The position numbers and the translations under genes were made by a program. A model generated the notes under the pieces. It made no database searches. It was not told where the DNA came from and saw only the letters and a list, made by a program, of their open reading frames with translations. A stretch of DNA of 64,000 bases from Benincasa hispida (Eukaryota > Streptophyta > Magnoliopsida > Cucurbitales > Cucurbitaceae): the NCBI RefSeq assembly GCF_009727055.1, contig NC_052354.1, positions 1,298,286-1,362,285 on the forward strand. Direction: 5' to 3'. Below, in pieces: positions 1 to 11,262 of this stretch (positions within the stretch are counted from its first letter, which is position 1; each line of letters starts with the position of its first letter).

Positions 1-500
1 TTCCAATATACGATGCAATCGTGTTGCAAGCATGAATAGACTCATAACCTAGTCCTAGGTCACGTAATTTTCTTTTAGCTTCATAAAATGAACTAGGTAT
101 AGATACTCCAATGGGAAATGCTTCTTTCAACAATTCAAGTAACAAATTAAACGACTTGTTTATCCAACCGTTAAAAACCTTAATATGCATCAACTTCACC
201 AAGAACAACAATGAAGAGAAATTTGTACAACCAGGGTACAACTGGTTGCATGCTTTATTTATTAAGTCTTCAAATAAGCTTAAATTGTTATCTCTTTCTT
301 GGGCATTAGTGTGCATTTCATCCTCGTTTTCTTCTTCATTTACATCGACAATTGGACACTGTAGATAATTTATAATATTCAAATTTTCATTTTCTTCATC
401 TATATCATTCATCTCTGTCATACTTAATCCACCATCATGTGTCGATTGAGATGTATGACTCTCATATCCCTTAGACAAGTCGACTGGGTCTCCATGATAT
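1..500 (-). pseudogene. CACTA (En/Spm) transposase N-terminal fragment, truncated by the window edge
   Basis: The reverse strand reads an acidic linker, then a stretch typical of the transposase-associated part of plant CACTA TNP2 proteins: LYPGCTNF, FNGWINKSFNLLLELLKEAF, then FYEAKRKLRDLGLGYESIHAC. A trace of the preceding HGEPV-like motif lies near 480-500. Just after ESIHAC (about 25-35) the frame breaks. The expected HDCIVYW reading appears one frame over, so a single base seems to have been lost. The element continues beyond position 1. Family assignment is from recognised motifs; being non-functional is inferred from the frameshift. Confidence 0.75.
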
Positions 501-1132
501 ACCCATTAATAATACGATGGAGAAATTTCATTAATGAATAAATGTCGTTCAACTCCATTTATTGGCTCCCACCTTGCATTTAGCTAGAAGTTTAACTCAT
601 AACCTCCAAGTTCCAGGCAAGCACAACAACTGCTCGGCCAAATCATAAGAACTAAAAAGGAGTGCAACACAAGGACTTTCTACATTTTTTTTATTACAAT
701 GTAGCTCTACATTTTAATTGACGATCAGTCAAAGTCGGTTTTTCGACCAAACTATCACCAAACCGACCTCCACCACCAAAGAGTTGAAAATTAATAATTG
801 TTTTTGGTTTCGACTTTTTTTTCAAATTAAAAGTATAATAAAATTTGCTTTATTTAGTATTCAAACTTTTTCTAAATTATTAATTTATTTCATTTTTTTA
901 TTTTTTTATAAAGAAAGTTTGAGATCGCAGACCTTCCCTTTCCTCCCTATGAATTTAGTTGGATTGCAATAGATTTTTTATATTTAATATCATGGGAGCT
1001 AGAAGTCAGAAAGCCCTAAAAATGTGAAACTTGAAAATGACAATTTTTTAAATTATTTTTTTTTCTTAAAAAAATAAAAGAATATGGAAGTCAGTTGTTC
1101 GAGTCCAATCAACTAGCTTAATAGGATGTTCA

Positions 1133-1653
1133 AAAAACCTGACGACCCAAACAATTGGACTAACCACCCAAACTATAAAGTTGGGTTGAGTCAGTTTTAT
1201 TCTTGGATTGGATTGGTTTAAACTTTTTCAATTTTATTGGGTTGAATTGGGTTTAGGGTTTGCTAAAAACAGCTTGGGTTGACCCAACCCAACCTGATTT
1301 ACATAACAATAATAAAATGAATATATATATATATATATATATATCAAGTTTGACTACTTTTTTTTTTTTTAATTTTTAATATTTTTTCTTTTAAAATTGT
1401 TATGATATTTATTTTTATTTAAAGTTTGTAATAAATATCATAGATATTTGACATTTAACATTTAAATTTCATGAGATTTTAATTATTGTGTTGTAGATAA
1501 ATTTACGTATTTTAAATTAATTAGAAAAATAAGTTATAATCCGACAACCCAAATTTTAAGAGTTGGATTAGATTAGGTTCGAGACTTTATTTGGGTATTT
1601 TGTGTTGTCAACCCAACCAACTAGGATTTTTGGGTTGGTCCAAAAAACATCCT
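1133..1653. mobile_element. Possible non-autonomous DNA transposon (MITE-like) with AGGATGTT ends
   Basis: The stretch opens with AGGATGTT followed by a GACCCA-type motif and closes with the reverse complement of AGGATGTT preceded by TGGGTTGG-type motifs. Many GGTTGGGTT / AACCCAACC words lie just inside both ends, and the middle is AT-rich with a TA run at 1321-1344. It has no coding capacity. No clean target duplication was found, so boundaries are tentative. Confidence 0.35.
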
Positions 1654-1879
1654 CAATCAAACCCAACCCATATACATCTCTATTGCTCAGTTTTTGGCTT
1701 ACCATGTTCGCCCTTAATATGTATAGGGTAGAGTTTATTATCTTAAACTTTCTCAAACTTATGAAAATTGTTGATACTACCTACATTAAAATGGGACAGT
1801 AAATTTATTTACAGTATCAAATATGGATGATGCAAGTATGAACAATATATATGTTTGACACAATCTGAAATCATATCAA

Positions 1880-4493
1880 TCAGATCAAAGTTTGATAGCC
1901 TAATGGCCCTTGTGATGGATCCACTTTTTTGTCATTTCTTCCCATTAGAGATGTCATCCATGGAAAAAGTCTTTCAAGTTCATTGCTTATTGTATTAGAT
2001 CTCGGTTGCCTGCTGTTGATCCCAAATTTTGATCTTTCAATAGCTCCCACCAGGTCTTCCCTCCATATCGTTTCGCCACCTGCAAAATAGAGAAGAAAGA
2101 ACTCGAATGATGCCCCTGATTGCTCAAAAAACTCAAAACAGTTTTTGTTTCCAAGTCAAAACTGGAAGTAATTAGTTTGTGTATAACTTCAACGACGACT
2201 GACCTCTACGAGCAGCAAGTAGCGCTGCTTCGTTAACGATATTTGCAAGATCAGCACCTACATAACCAGGTGTGAGTGCTGCTACTAGACTGCAGATTAA
2301 GTTGAGGTCTTCCTCGAGCGGAACATCTCTTAAATGTACTGCCAAGATTTTTCTCCTTCCTTCTTCATCGGGCTCGCCTACAAGAACTTTTCTTGAGAAT
2401 CTACCTGGTCTACATAGGGCAGGATCCAATGCTTCGGGTCTGTTAGTTGCTGCTATAACAATCACTTTCATATCCGACTCAAATCCATCCATTTCGGTCA
2501 ACAACTATGGTAATTAGAAAGTATGAAAGTTAGATCATGGAATTTTTAATTTAAAGAATTGAGTAAAGAGCGAGGTGATTCATATTCTAAATGGAGATTA
2601 CCTGGTTTAATGTTTGGTCGCGTTCATCATTGAAACTTCTACCCCGTTTCCCTCCGACCGCATCAAGTTCATCGATGAATACGATTGATGGTGCACATTT
2701 TCTTGCCACATTAAAAAGGTCTCTAATACGTGCTGCCCCTCTTCCAACAAACATTTCAACAAATTCACTGGCAGACACACTGAAAAACGGAACCCCAGCT
2801 TCTCCTGCCACAGCTCGTGCAAGGAGCGTTTTCCCTGTTCCAGGAGGACCTACTAACAGGACACCTCTAGGAAGCTTTGCTCCTAGTTTTTGGTAGTTCA
2901 TAGCTCCTTGAAGGCATGATACTACCTATGACCAAAAATTTAGTCAATAGAGAAAGAAAGCAACTGCTTCACTGCTTGACATATAAATATATATTGAAGA
3001 AAATATTTGTCTTTGATTCCCTTTCTACTTTAATCCCTAAAGTTTTACCTCGATTTCTACTTTAGTTCCTAAACTTTCTATTGTAAAGATACAGCCTCTC
3101 CTCAAAGATCTAAATGTCGACATTATCAGGTAGTCAGTAGGACTTATTAGCAACTTTCATGGTACAGGAAAACAAGTCAAAGTTCAAGAACATAAAAATT
3201 CTAAGATCTTATAACCTACAATTAATTAGAAGAAAATAGTTCAAAAAAAGAACAAATAACATCTAGTAAAATGCGAACAACATTTCAGAAAATCAATTTT
3301 CAATCCCCTACGTTGAAACCAAACGCGTAAAATGGCATGCTAAATTAGTAGATAAAGAAGAAAGATTGTCAGATGTATGAACAAAATTTTAAATACCTTA
3401 CCTCCATTAGCTCCACTTTAGCACCATCGACACCTTCCACATCTTCAAATCCAACCATGGGGCTGTTCGGTTGGCGCTTTCTCGCAGTTGTATTCGACGC
3501 AGAAAGTTGACGATAGAGAAGCCACATGAGAGGAATTAAAGGAATCCATAGAGATATGATCGTTATCAATGTAGTTCTCATCGACATCAAAACTGATTGA
3601 GGTGCTGAACTATAAGTAGTTCCCTTTTCTCTCATCAAACCAAGCAGAAACTTTTCATCATGATCTACTTTCCTAGTCGAGAATTGCCACTCTGGAATCG
3701 CAACACGGCTTTTCCTTCTCGAAATTTTTGTCAATAAATTCATTCTTGGGGCTTGACCAGTTCTTGACTCATCATTCATTCCCTTATCACTTCCATTAGA
3801 ACTGTCTACTGCTACAGCTAATGGTTTACTATCCAAACCTTGAATCGGCTCCATAAAACTTTGATTAAAATATATACGACGAGACCCCTCCTCGAGTAAA
3901 ACGTTGGTGACAGTTCCATTCTGAAGACTTGTAATGAAATCTGAATATGGAACATTCTTGGAAGGTGGGACTGCTGTTATTTTCAGAAACAAATAGAAAA
4001 GCCCCAAAACAATAGAAACTGAAGCAGAAAGGGTCACTTTTCTAACATTCCTCCTAATAAATGTCCCTACATTATTCAGAGCTGACCTAACAGAAATAGT
4101 TTTCAATCTTCTAGATAACAATCTCAACCTTGGACGTAATCTTAAACTAAAATTTCTTCTCAAATTGTTGTTCCTTCTACTACCCAGATGAGGCATTTTA
4201 TCATTCATCAAATACCCAAGTTTACAGTTACAAGAGAATCCACACCAAGGTTTACAGAACTTGCTAAACTCTAAAAAGGAAAATCGCCATTGCCCATTTA
4301 CGATTATACGAAATCTAAAACTAGAGAGCAATTCGCATTGAGAATTTCTATAGGTAGAAGGAAAGGCCATTGAAGGAAGAGAAAGTGAATTAGCACAAGA
4401 GTTTTTATACCTCAATACAGAGTTGTTGGTGTCAATATGAGGTCCAAAGCGTCGAGAGTAGCCATTATTGGAAATAACAGAGAGACCCGCCAT
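1880..4493 (-). CDS. FTSHI3: Inactive FtsH-like AAA+ pseudo-protease, chloroplast (FTSHI3 type)
   Basis: Four exons on the minus strand: 4493-3402, 2925-2602, 2504-2204 and 2079-1880 (TGA at 1880-1882). All have GT/AG borders and joined phases, giving 638 residues. The N-terminus is Ser/Arg-rich, fitting a plastid transit peptide. Two membrane segments lie near residues 153-173 and 306-326. The AAA+ module has Walker A GPPGTGKT (390-397), Walker B FIDELD (447-452) and a second region of homology with arginine fingers (about 491-507). Only about 100 residues follow the AAA+ core, with no HEXXH motif. The M41 peptidase domain is therefore absent, as expected for FTSHI3. The C-terminus GPLGYQTLI closely matches what I remember of Arabidopsis FTSHI3 (At3g02450). 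Likely role: a non-proteolytic ATPase at plastid membranes, inferred from family. Confidence 0.93.
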
Positions 4494-4750
4494 GAAAATA
4501 ATCTCAACTGGATTAAGTAAAAGGGGAAGTGAATTAGCTGAAATGAAGAACAGAGGAGAAAGATGAGGGAGAAAGAAGAAAATGGTATCTCAGAAATGTT
4601 GAAAAAGACTGAGATTTCAGGGGTTTGGAAGCTTGAGATTGTGATGGCATGGAGAAAGTTGGTGAGATTTTAGGTTTAAGATTAAGAAGAAGATGAATTT
4701 GGGTTTCGGGTATGTGGCTCAGAATTGGGGGCAGTGACTTTACAGAGAGG
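4494..4750 (-). other. 5' leader / promoter-proximal region of the FTSHI3-type gene
   Basis: About 250 bases upstream of the start codon are relatively purine-rich on the plus strand and hold no other gene. A transcript leader is expected here. No clear TATA element or upstream reading frame was identified. Confidence 0.4.
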
Positions 4751-5163
4751 GATGAAATTTTAATAACATAAACTAAAGAAATACAAAAATCTAGGAAGAA
4801 ACGATATCTAAATTTTAAAATAAAATTATAAGCTTAAATTTAAAAAGCATAGGACAAAAAAAAAAAGAAAACAAATGAAAGCAATCCAACTAAATTGATA
4901 ATATTATTGTAAAATTGTGGAGCAAAATGAGAAACTACAAAATACAAATATAGAAAATTTTAATATTTAAAATAAACCAATAATATTTATAATATAAATA
5001 TGGAAATAGAAATGCGTAACACATGTTTTGATGGCTAAAAAATAAAAACATAAGATACCAAAGTGAGTTTAATTTAGCGTATTTGACGTAACCTTCCATT
5101 CTAGAGGTGAGAGGTTTGATCCTCAAGCCTACAATTGTTCTACTAAAAATATATAATAATAAG

Positions 5164-5642
5164 AACATAAGCATAATAATATGTAAACACATATTACTCC
5201 CCAATATCCATGAAGGTACCAAACATTTTTCTTAAATCTATAAATAAGTTCATTAACACCCTAATCATTCCGTGAGCTCCATGCTTCTTCTTACCTTAAT
5301 TTTTCCAATAAAATTTAAAAGAAAAAAAAGTTATCTTACTAATACATATACTTTTATTTTATTTTAGGCTTGTTTCCCCAATTATAGATGGATTGTTACC
5401 TTAACATAAATATAATAATATGGAAAAACATATTATTCCACAATAACCATGAAAGTACCAAACATTTTCTTAAATCTATAAATAAGTTCATCAACATTCT
5501 AATCATTATGTGAGCTCCATACTTCTTCTTATCTTATTTTTCCAATAATATTTAAAAGAAAAAAAAAGTTGTCTTTCTAATCCATATACTTTTATTTTAT
5601 TTTAGGGTTGTTTCCCCAATTATAGATGGATTGTTACCTTAT
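5164..5642. repeat. Tandem duplication, two copies of about 239 bp
   Basis: Copy 1 (about 5164-5402) and copy 2 (about 5403-5642) run in parallel throughout. Shared blocks include ACCAAACATTTT, AATCTATAAATAAGTTCAT, GTGAGCTCCAT and TATAGATGGATTGTTACC. Divergence is modest, mostly substitutions and small indels. No coding potential or terminal repeats were seen. Confidence 0.85.
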
Positions 5643-5649
5643 TAAGCGG

Positions 5650-6385
5650 TATGGTTGGCTTTAAATGTGAGGTTTTACCCTTCTTCAAAATTATAACATC
5701 CTCATACCTCTCTCCATAAGATGTGTTCAATGGAGAAGCCAGAAAATAAGAAGAGGGTTATTATAAACATAAATGAAGGGCTTCCAACAAATATTGTTAA
5801 AGCAATCATCTCCATTGGAGACCCTAATTAAAGACCAAACAAAATAATCATCTCGTTAAGATAATATGTAACATAGCACCAATTACATTTGTAAGACTTG
5901 GAATGATGTAATTTTAGATCACTCTTTTTCTTCCAAACGCTCTCATTCTATGTATGTCTGATAAAGTCCACAATTACATTTGTTATAGATCAACTAATAT
6001 ATGTAATCCCATGATACATTGTATCGATATCGATCATTCAATGAGATTTGTTGCCTCAATTGGGTTTGACGGTAATTGATCGAATGTCACAATTGTAATA
6101 TAAATTCCTGTGATGTTTTGTTGTATATTTGTAAATATACTCTTGACACTCTATGACTAGGCATATTAAATCTAATGACTAATGAGTTTATGGAAATTAC
6201 TCAATCTCAAATAGAAGATGATATTCACGGCTATGGGTTGGTTTTAGCCCTAGGACAAAGCAATACAAATTGTTCACAGTTAATATTCACGTTTCTTCTC
6301 CAGCTTGTATATGTTTTAACGCATGCCAAGGTATATTGTAAATTCATTACAAAAGTAAATTTCTATGATGAAGCATGCGTCCCTG
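5650..6385. other. Intergenic, no gene recognised
   Basis: The stretch is AT-rich with only short unsupported reading frames. A 74-codon frame at 6175-6399 has no recognisable motif and runs into LTR-like sequence, so it is not called as a gene. Confidence 0.5.
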
Positions 6386-6389
6386 GAGA

Positions 6390-7169
6390 AAGGCTATGAT
6401 AGAATGATTCTTGATGTAAATGTTTTACTATTAAAGCTTGATTTGATGCTAGAAAAGAACCCGATACTGAAGGACACAGAGAAGATATCTAGGTAATAGT
6501 ACCTAAGGTGTTGATGGTACTTAGAAAACTCTACGTGCACGTAGGTAGTTCTGAATGAGAGGCCGAAGTATGGGTCTCTTGGCCAAATACAGACGTTGGG
6601 TGCTAGAGCGATGTATGCTCGTTCCCAACTAAGGTTTAATGATGTTTAAGAATGTTTATTAATGTTTATGTTTAAAGGAAGTTGCTTGAGATGTTTCTCC
6701 ATATATTTACATGTTTATAATAATATAAAGCATGATGTAATATGATTTTATAGTCACTCACTGGACTATTAGCTCACAGATTTTCTATGTTCTCCTTTTC
6801 CAGGTAGCGGTCAGATTCCTCAAGGTTGATCCTACTGCTGTTTGCCACTGAAAGACCCGGGTAGTTAAGAAGACCTTAGGTTGATGGTCTATATTTATGT
6901 ACACATATTTTGAGGGGGAATCAAGGCTTTGTTAGTGAATGGGTTCAACTGTAAATATTTTACTTGTAGATATTATGTCATGACTATTTGCATGTGATCA
7001 TATAATGTATATGAAGTCTTTTGAAGGCGAGCTGTTTGTATGCATTAATAATAGTTATCAGGTTGGCATTCAGGTGAGAGGGTTAGGGTGGTAAGTGCTG
7101 GCAACTGGGCTAGTAACTGCTACCATCACATCTTCTTCCAAGTTATGAGGGTAATCTAGGAGGGGGTGT
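6390..7169 (+). mobile_element. Gypsy-type LTR remnant
   Basis: The sequence has the layout of a plant Ty3/Gypsy LTR. A CACGTAGGTAGT-containing block is followed by CACTCACTGG, then CCAGGTAGCGGTCAGATTCC and CCACTGAAAGAC, and it ends in an AGGGGGTGTGACA terminus at about 7157-7169. A related fragment with the same CACTCACTGGGCTAG and CCAGGTAGCGGTCAAAT blocks lies at 49085-49200, so this is a dispersed family. The left boundary is approximate and no internal pol was found beside it. Confidence 0.6.
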
Positions 7170-7311
7170 GACACTTTTAATAAACAATTTCTTTTTTTAA
7201 GTTTTTCTTTTTTAGATTTAATTTGTTTAGAATTAGTTTTGATTTTTTAGAGTAAAAATCTATAAGCTTTTAGTCTTAGTTTTGATTGTAAAAAATAAAA
7301 AAATTATGGCA

Positions 7312-7349
7312 CAGCGTTGCAACGCTGGGTAACCAGCGTCGCGACGCTG
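7312..7349. repeat. Two perfect 16-bp palindromes in tandem
   Basis: Positions 7312-7327 read CAGCGTTGCAACGCTG and 7334-7349 read CAGCGTCGCGACGCTG. Each equals its own reverse complement, and they are 6 bases apart. The two also share the same outer CAGCGT / ACGCTG arms, so the block could fold as two hairpins or as one longer hairpin. It is a GC-rich island in AT-rich DNA and lies in the apparent leader of the element coding region that follows. Confidence 0.9.
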
Positions 7350-7929
7350 CGAGGCAGAATAGTGTTTTAAACGTAGATTCTGTCATTTTTAAGAAGCATT
7401 CCTCTTCTTCCTCTCTTTTTCTCTCAATTTTTCTTCCCACCTCTCACCGATTCTTCATCTTCACTTCAAATCCAAGTTATTTTTCTTCCAAATTCTTTAA
7501 TTCCTTAACTTTTCATAATTTCTACCTTGAATTTTTTTTTGGTTTTCACCAAAACTCCATTCTAGGGCTTTCTTTCCTCTTCCTCTCAAGTAAGGGATTC
7601 AACACCTAAGGTAATGCATTTTCCTCTTTCTTTTAACTCTTTTATGATTATCTTGAATGTGATTTGAGTTGTTCTTGAATTTAAGTTTTGTTGGTGAGAA
7701 ATCTAAATTTTTTGCTTGAATAATGTCTTATTTGCTTAAAAGAATGCTTTTTCTTTTGAATTTGTGAGTGTTGGATAGTTAGCAATAATATGTTTGAGAA
7801 TTTTTCTGCTTGCATATTTATAATTTGATTAGAGGTGTGAAATAATTTTGTTTGAAAGTCTTTTAGAAGAGGGAATTAGGATTTTCTTAGGTTTCAGCCT
7901 CTATTCTGTGATTTTTCTTAGAAAACTTT

Positions 7930-9030
7930 TCCATAGGTCCTAAGCCTAAGAAAGGAAAAAATTTTGCCAGTTCAAGTGGTAGGAATTCTCCTCCACGTCT
8001 CGAGTCTAATATTCCTAGGTTTGTTTCTGAGGGAGCCGAGAGTAGATACCATCAAGTGATAGCTCTTAGGAACCTAGCGCCAAAGTGAGCTTTAACTTTA
8101 GAACCAAATTTCTATCCCCAAATCAGTTCCAAAATACGGAAGAGAGGATAGAAAGCCTTAGCAACTAACCCTGGTGATGCTATAGTTCCTTTGGTTAGAG
8201 AATTCTACACCAATATAGACCTAGATAGAAATGTATCTTTAGTAAAAGGTGTTAGAGTCTCTTTCTTTTCCTCTAGAATAAATGAAACCTTTGGCCTAGC
8301 TCAGTTTGACGATAAGTATAGTTGATTTCTATCTCAACCACTGGACGAACAGAAGATTATAGAAGCCCTATGTGGGCAAGGTGCTCAATGGACACGTTCA
8401 GGTGGAGTTACAGTAAGGTTTAGATCTATGAACATGTATGTAGTAGGTCAAATCTAGCATGCTTTTGTATGTTTAGATTGATGTCAGTCCTTAGATTGAT
8501 CGATGTGACCCGAGATAGGTCCAAACTTCTTTATTGTCTCATTCAGGGTATGTTCATTAACATTGGGAGAGTAATACATGCTTCTACAAGATGATGTGGA
8601 CATTGTTCTACAACGGGTAGCCTTGGACACCCTAGCTTAATAACCTTGTTGGTCAAAGGTCCAGGGTAGAAATACTTAGGAATGAGAAGCGTATGGGACG
8701 TAAAGCTCCAATTTCTAAGATTACCATCTCAACCTTCCAAGGCCGTGGAGTTGAAGAACTCAATAAACAATAAGAAGAAGAGCTAGGTGAGGAAGATGAG
8801 CATTTAGGAGAAGAACCATTTAGGGTAGAACTTCCCAATCATCCTCATGAACAACCCACTAGTGGTGAAACCTTAGGTGAGCAAGCACTTAGAACTGTCA
8901 CTGAAGCCTTAAGGGTGAGTCGTGAAACCGCTCGCCATGTTAGGCGTACGCAAAGAACGGTCAATTTCATTTGCGAAAGAAACCGTCTTTACTATGCTAG
9001 CATAGGTTTTCAGTACGATCTTCAGTGAGA
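7930..9030 (+). pseudogene. Decayed plant transposon-protein gene (gag-like region of a retroelement)
   Basis: Conceptual translation across frames shows a lysine-rich start (PKPKKGKNFASSS-like), then VREFYTNIDLDRNVSLVKGV, VSFFSSRINETFGLAQFDD, and a C-terminal acidic region EEELGEEDEHLGEEPF. The final stretch, TARHVRRTQRTVNFICERN, ends at about 9027. The VREFY...V.G..V.F....IN..FGL layout is that of the putative plant transposon protein domain found in many plant retroelements. Several in-frame stops (for example near 8323, 8456 and 8771) make it non-coding today. No reverse transcriptase follows it. Confidence 0.65.
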
Positions 9031-9393
9031 GCCTAACTCACCAGACTCAGACTGACTTGGCATCACACATATTTTCCCGATATCTTCTTCCATTTTTGCC
9101 ATATCTTTTAGCTTTCGTTTTTCGTTTTACTTTTTATTTGCTTTCTAGGTTTAGAATGTTTAGACTAACTTTCTTTGTTTTCTTGTAGCTTTTATTTTCC
9201 TTTCTTTTTCTTTTTCTTTTCTTTTTTGTAGGAATAAATGAGAATGAAAGAAAAACAAAAACAAAGAAGCAGGAAAAATGTCTACCACCACCCATTGCGC
9301 GAAACTAGGGGAGTTCTTCTGTTCCCTTTTCATTTTGTCTTTATGCTTAATTCTTAGTTTTAAACATTGAGGACAATTTTTAGTTTTTAAATT

Positions 9394-9404
9394 GGGGGTG
9401 GGGG
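9394..9404 (+). other. Polypurine-tract candidate
   Basis: A run of G broken by one T lies after an ACATTGAGGACAATTTT block, an arrangement recurring just before the 3' LTR in several plant gag-only retroelements. It follows the decayed gag-like gene, so it could have primed plus-strand synthesis. The match is to a general layout only. Confidence 0.4.
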
Positions 9405-9439
9405 ACATTGCATGTTCTTGACATTTATTGGAAGTTTTG

Positions 9440-10139
9440 TGGTAACCATGAGATAAAAGAAAAATTGTTTTCCAAAATTAGTGGTTGATTCATTCGGGAA
9501 AATCTCACAAAAAAGGCTATCAAGTAAAAAGTATTTTCACTAAATGATAGCGTTGAGAGCAAACACAATTGAGCTAAAAGTTGACTATACGATTTTTACT
9601 CGTTGATCGTTGCTACACGAACGAGTAGCAAAGCCTATACGATAGGCTTCCGTCTTCTAAACGATCGAGTACATCGTCTATACGATAGACAGTTCTCATA
9701 TCTTCCACTTACTTGATCGTCTACTCGATCGTATACCTCCTATCTTCCTCAATCCAAGATCATACAGAGCCCACAACTCCTGAATTTTCACACCGAGAAT
9801 ATCAAGGTAACACTTATGGTGGTGTTCCTGTTCTGTTCGTGGATCGACTTGGAATGCATGGGGCTGTAGGCTCATTCAGACGTTCGTGGAGGTCGTGTTC
9901 TGTTCGTAGCATTCTAGTGTTGCTTTGGATGCATTGAAAATCGATCGAGGGATACTTGAAGAATAGTTCTTCAAAGGTATGCATACTCTATCCCTTGTAT
10001 TTTCTTATAGCACGCGGTGATTTCTAATTATGCACAATCTGTTTGTTTCCGGTTAGACTATGATTGTTATGTTCATTCTGAATAGGATTTGGAATGATTC
10101 ACTTCCACTGCTCATAGAGATCTCTATTTAAATTTCCTT
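9440..10139 (+). mobile_element. LTR-like retroelement segment with CGATCG-type motifs
   Basis: The stretch carries repeated CTATACGAT, AAACGATCGAGTA and ACTCGATCGTATA words at 9590-9750. It then contains TTCTTCAAAGGTATG, a word that also occurs near the ends of the copia LTRs at 14300 and 18030. It encodes nothing recognisable. Its position after the polypurine-like run suggests it is the 3' LTR of the decayed element, but the boundaries are unclear. Confidence 0.4.
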
Positions 10140-10484
10140 CAAAACCATTTGTAACACTTTACAACATTTGTAACATCTATAAAGCGAGTCGTATCCATAG
10201 TATCATTAGGATAAGATTTCTCTCCTTTATCCATATGCTACAGACCATTTAGATTACAACTTAAGGCATGATTCACTTATATGTCTCCACATACATTCTT
10301 AAGTTACAATGATAACCAGGGATCTTAGTTTATTGCTTTGTGGTTAATGTAACTATTCTCATATTTTATAGACATGTCAGTGAAGAAAATATCTCACAGT
10401 GTTACATCACAAGCGTTTGTTCATACAGATGTTTACAAACTACAAGACCCTATGAGATTTAGGGCATCAACACCAACAGTATAG
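10140..10484 (-). mobile_element. Reverse-oriented copia LTR fragment
   Basis: This block matches the reverse LTR at 21150-21431 over several hundred bases, sharing words such as GTAACACTTTACAACA-type, TATGTCTCCACATACAT and GATCTTAGTTTATTG. It ends at 10484 in CCAACA, the reverse of an LTR start TGTTGG. It abuts copia integrase sequence directly, so an insertion or rearrangement boundary lies at 10484/10485. Confidence 0.65.
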
Positions 10485-10975
10485 ACTGTTGTATATATTT
10501 TGAACATGATTCCCTCAAAAAGTATTTTTGAAACACTGTATGAGTTATAGAGAGGACGTAAAGGTAGTTTATGTCACTTGAGAATCTAGGGATGTCCGAC
10601 ACACGTGTTGGTGCAAAACCCTAAGAAGTTGGAATGATGTTCAAATTATGCCTATTTGTAGGATACCCTAAAGAAACAAAAGGTAGACTATTTTATGGTC
10701 CTCAAGAAGATAAAGTATTTGTATTGACAAATGCTACATTCTTAGAATAAAATCATATTAGGGGTCATCAACCTCACAGTAAATTAGTATTGAGTTAAAT
10801 GACCAGAGAAACTATATATAGATCGACAAAAGTTGTTGATCAAATTGGTCCATCTACAACAATTGTTGCCCCATCACATCCTTCTCAAGAGTTGAGAATG
10901 CCTCGACATAGTGAGAGGGTTGTTCATCAGCCTGACCACTACATGGGTTTAATAGAAACTCATCCATACAGACCT
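10485..10975 (+). pseudogene. Copia pol fragment (end of integrase to linker), decayed
   Basis: Broken frames read NMIPSKSIFETLYEL, RGRKG, GCPTHVLVQNPKKLE, then a linker with VVDQIGPST and HPSQELRMPRHSERVVHQPDHYMGL. This is the region between integrase and reverse transcriptase of a Ty1/copia polyprotein. Stops and frameshifts interrupt it. The same segment recurs at 12330-12600, so parts of at least two copies lie here. At about 10970 it jumps back to an earlier part of integrase, so the order is rearranged. Confidence 0.75.
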
Positions 10976-11262
10976 TTGTGGTCTGATGAATGTGAAAGCT
11001 CAAGGTGGATATTTATATTTCGTCAATTTTGTTGATGATTATTCGAGATATGACTGTATTTACTTAATGAGTCACAAGTCTTATACTCTTGAAAAGTTCA
11101 AAGAATTTAAGACAGAAATTGAAAACTTATTAGATAAAAGGATTAAAACACTTCAATCATCGAGGTGGTGAGTATATGGATTTACAATTTCACAACTATC
11201 TAGTAGACCATGGAATTCAATCCCAACCCACAACACCTAGAACACCACAACAAAATATGTAT
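10976..11262 (+). pseudogene. Copia integrase core fragment
   Basis: Reads MNVKAQGGYLYFVNFVDDYSRYDCIYLM, then EKFKEFKTEIENLLDKRIKTLQSSRW. After a frame shift it reads EYMDLQFHNYLVDHGIQSQ followed by TPQQN. These are the integrase core DDY, the middle catalytic-Asp region (RSD altered to QSS) and the HGIQ..TPQQN block of Ty1/copia. The catalytic Asp appears lost. The sequence stops inside the pol at TATAGTGA, where an LTR-derived insert begins; the missing continuation reappears at 12263. Confidence 0.75.

Noticed and set aside
29..368. The 85-codon plus-strand frame at 111-368
   Set aside because: It is antisense to the CACTA transposase fragment, which has clear family motifs.
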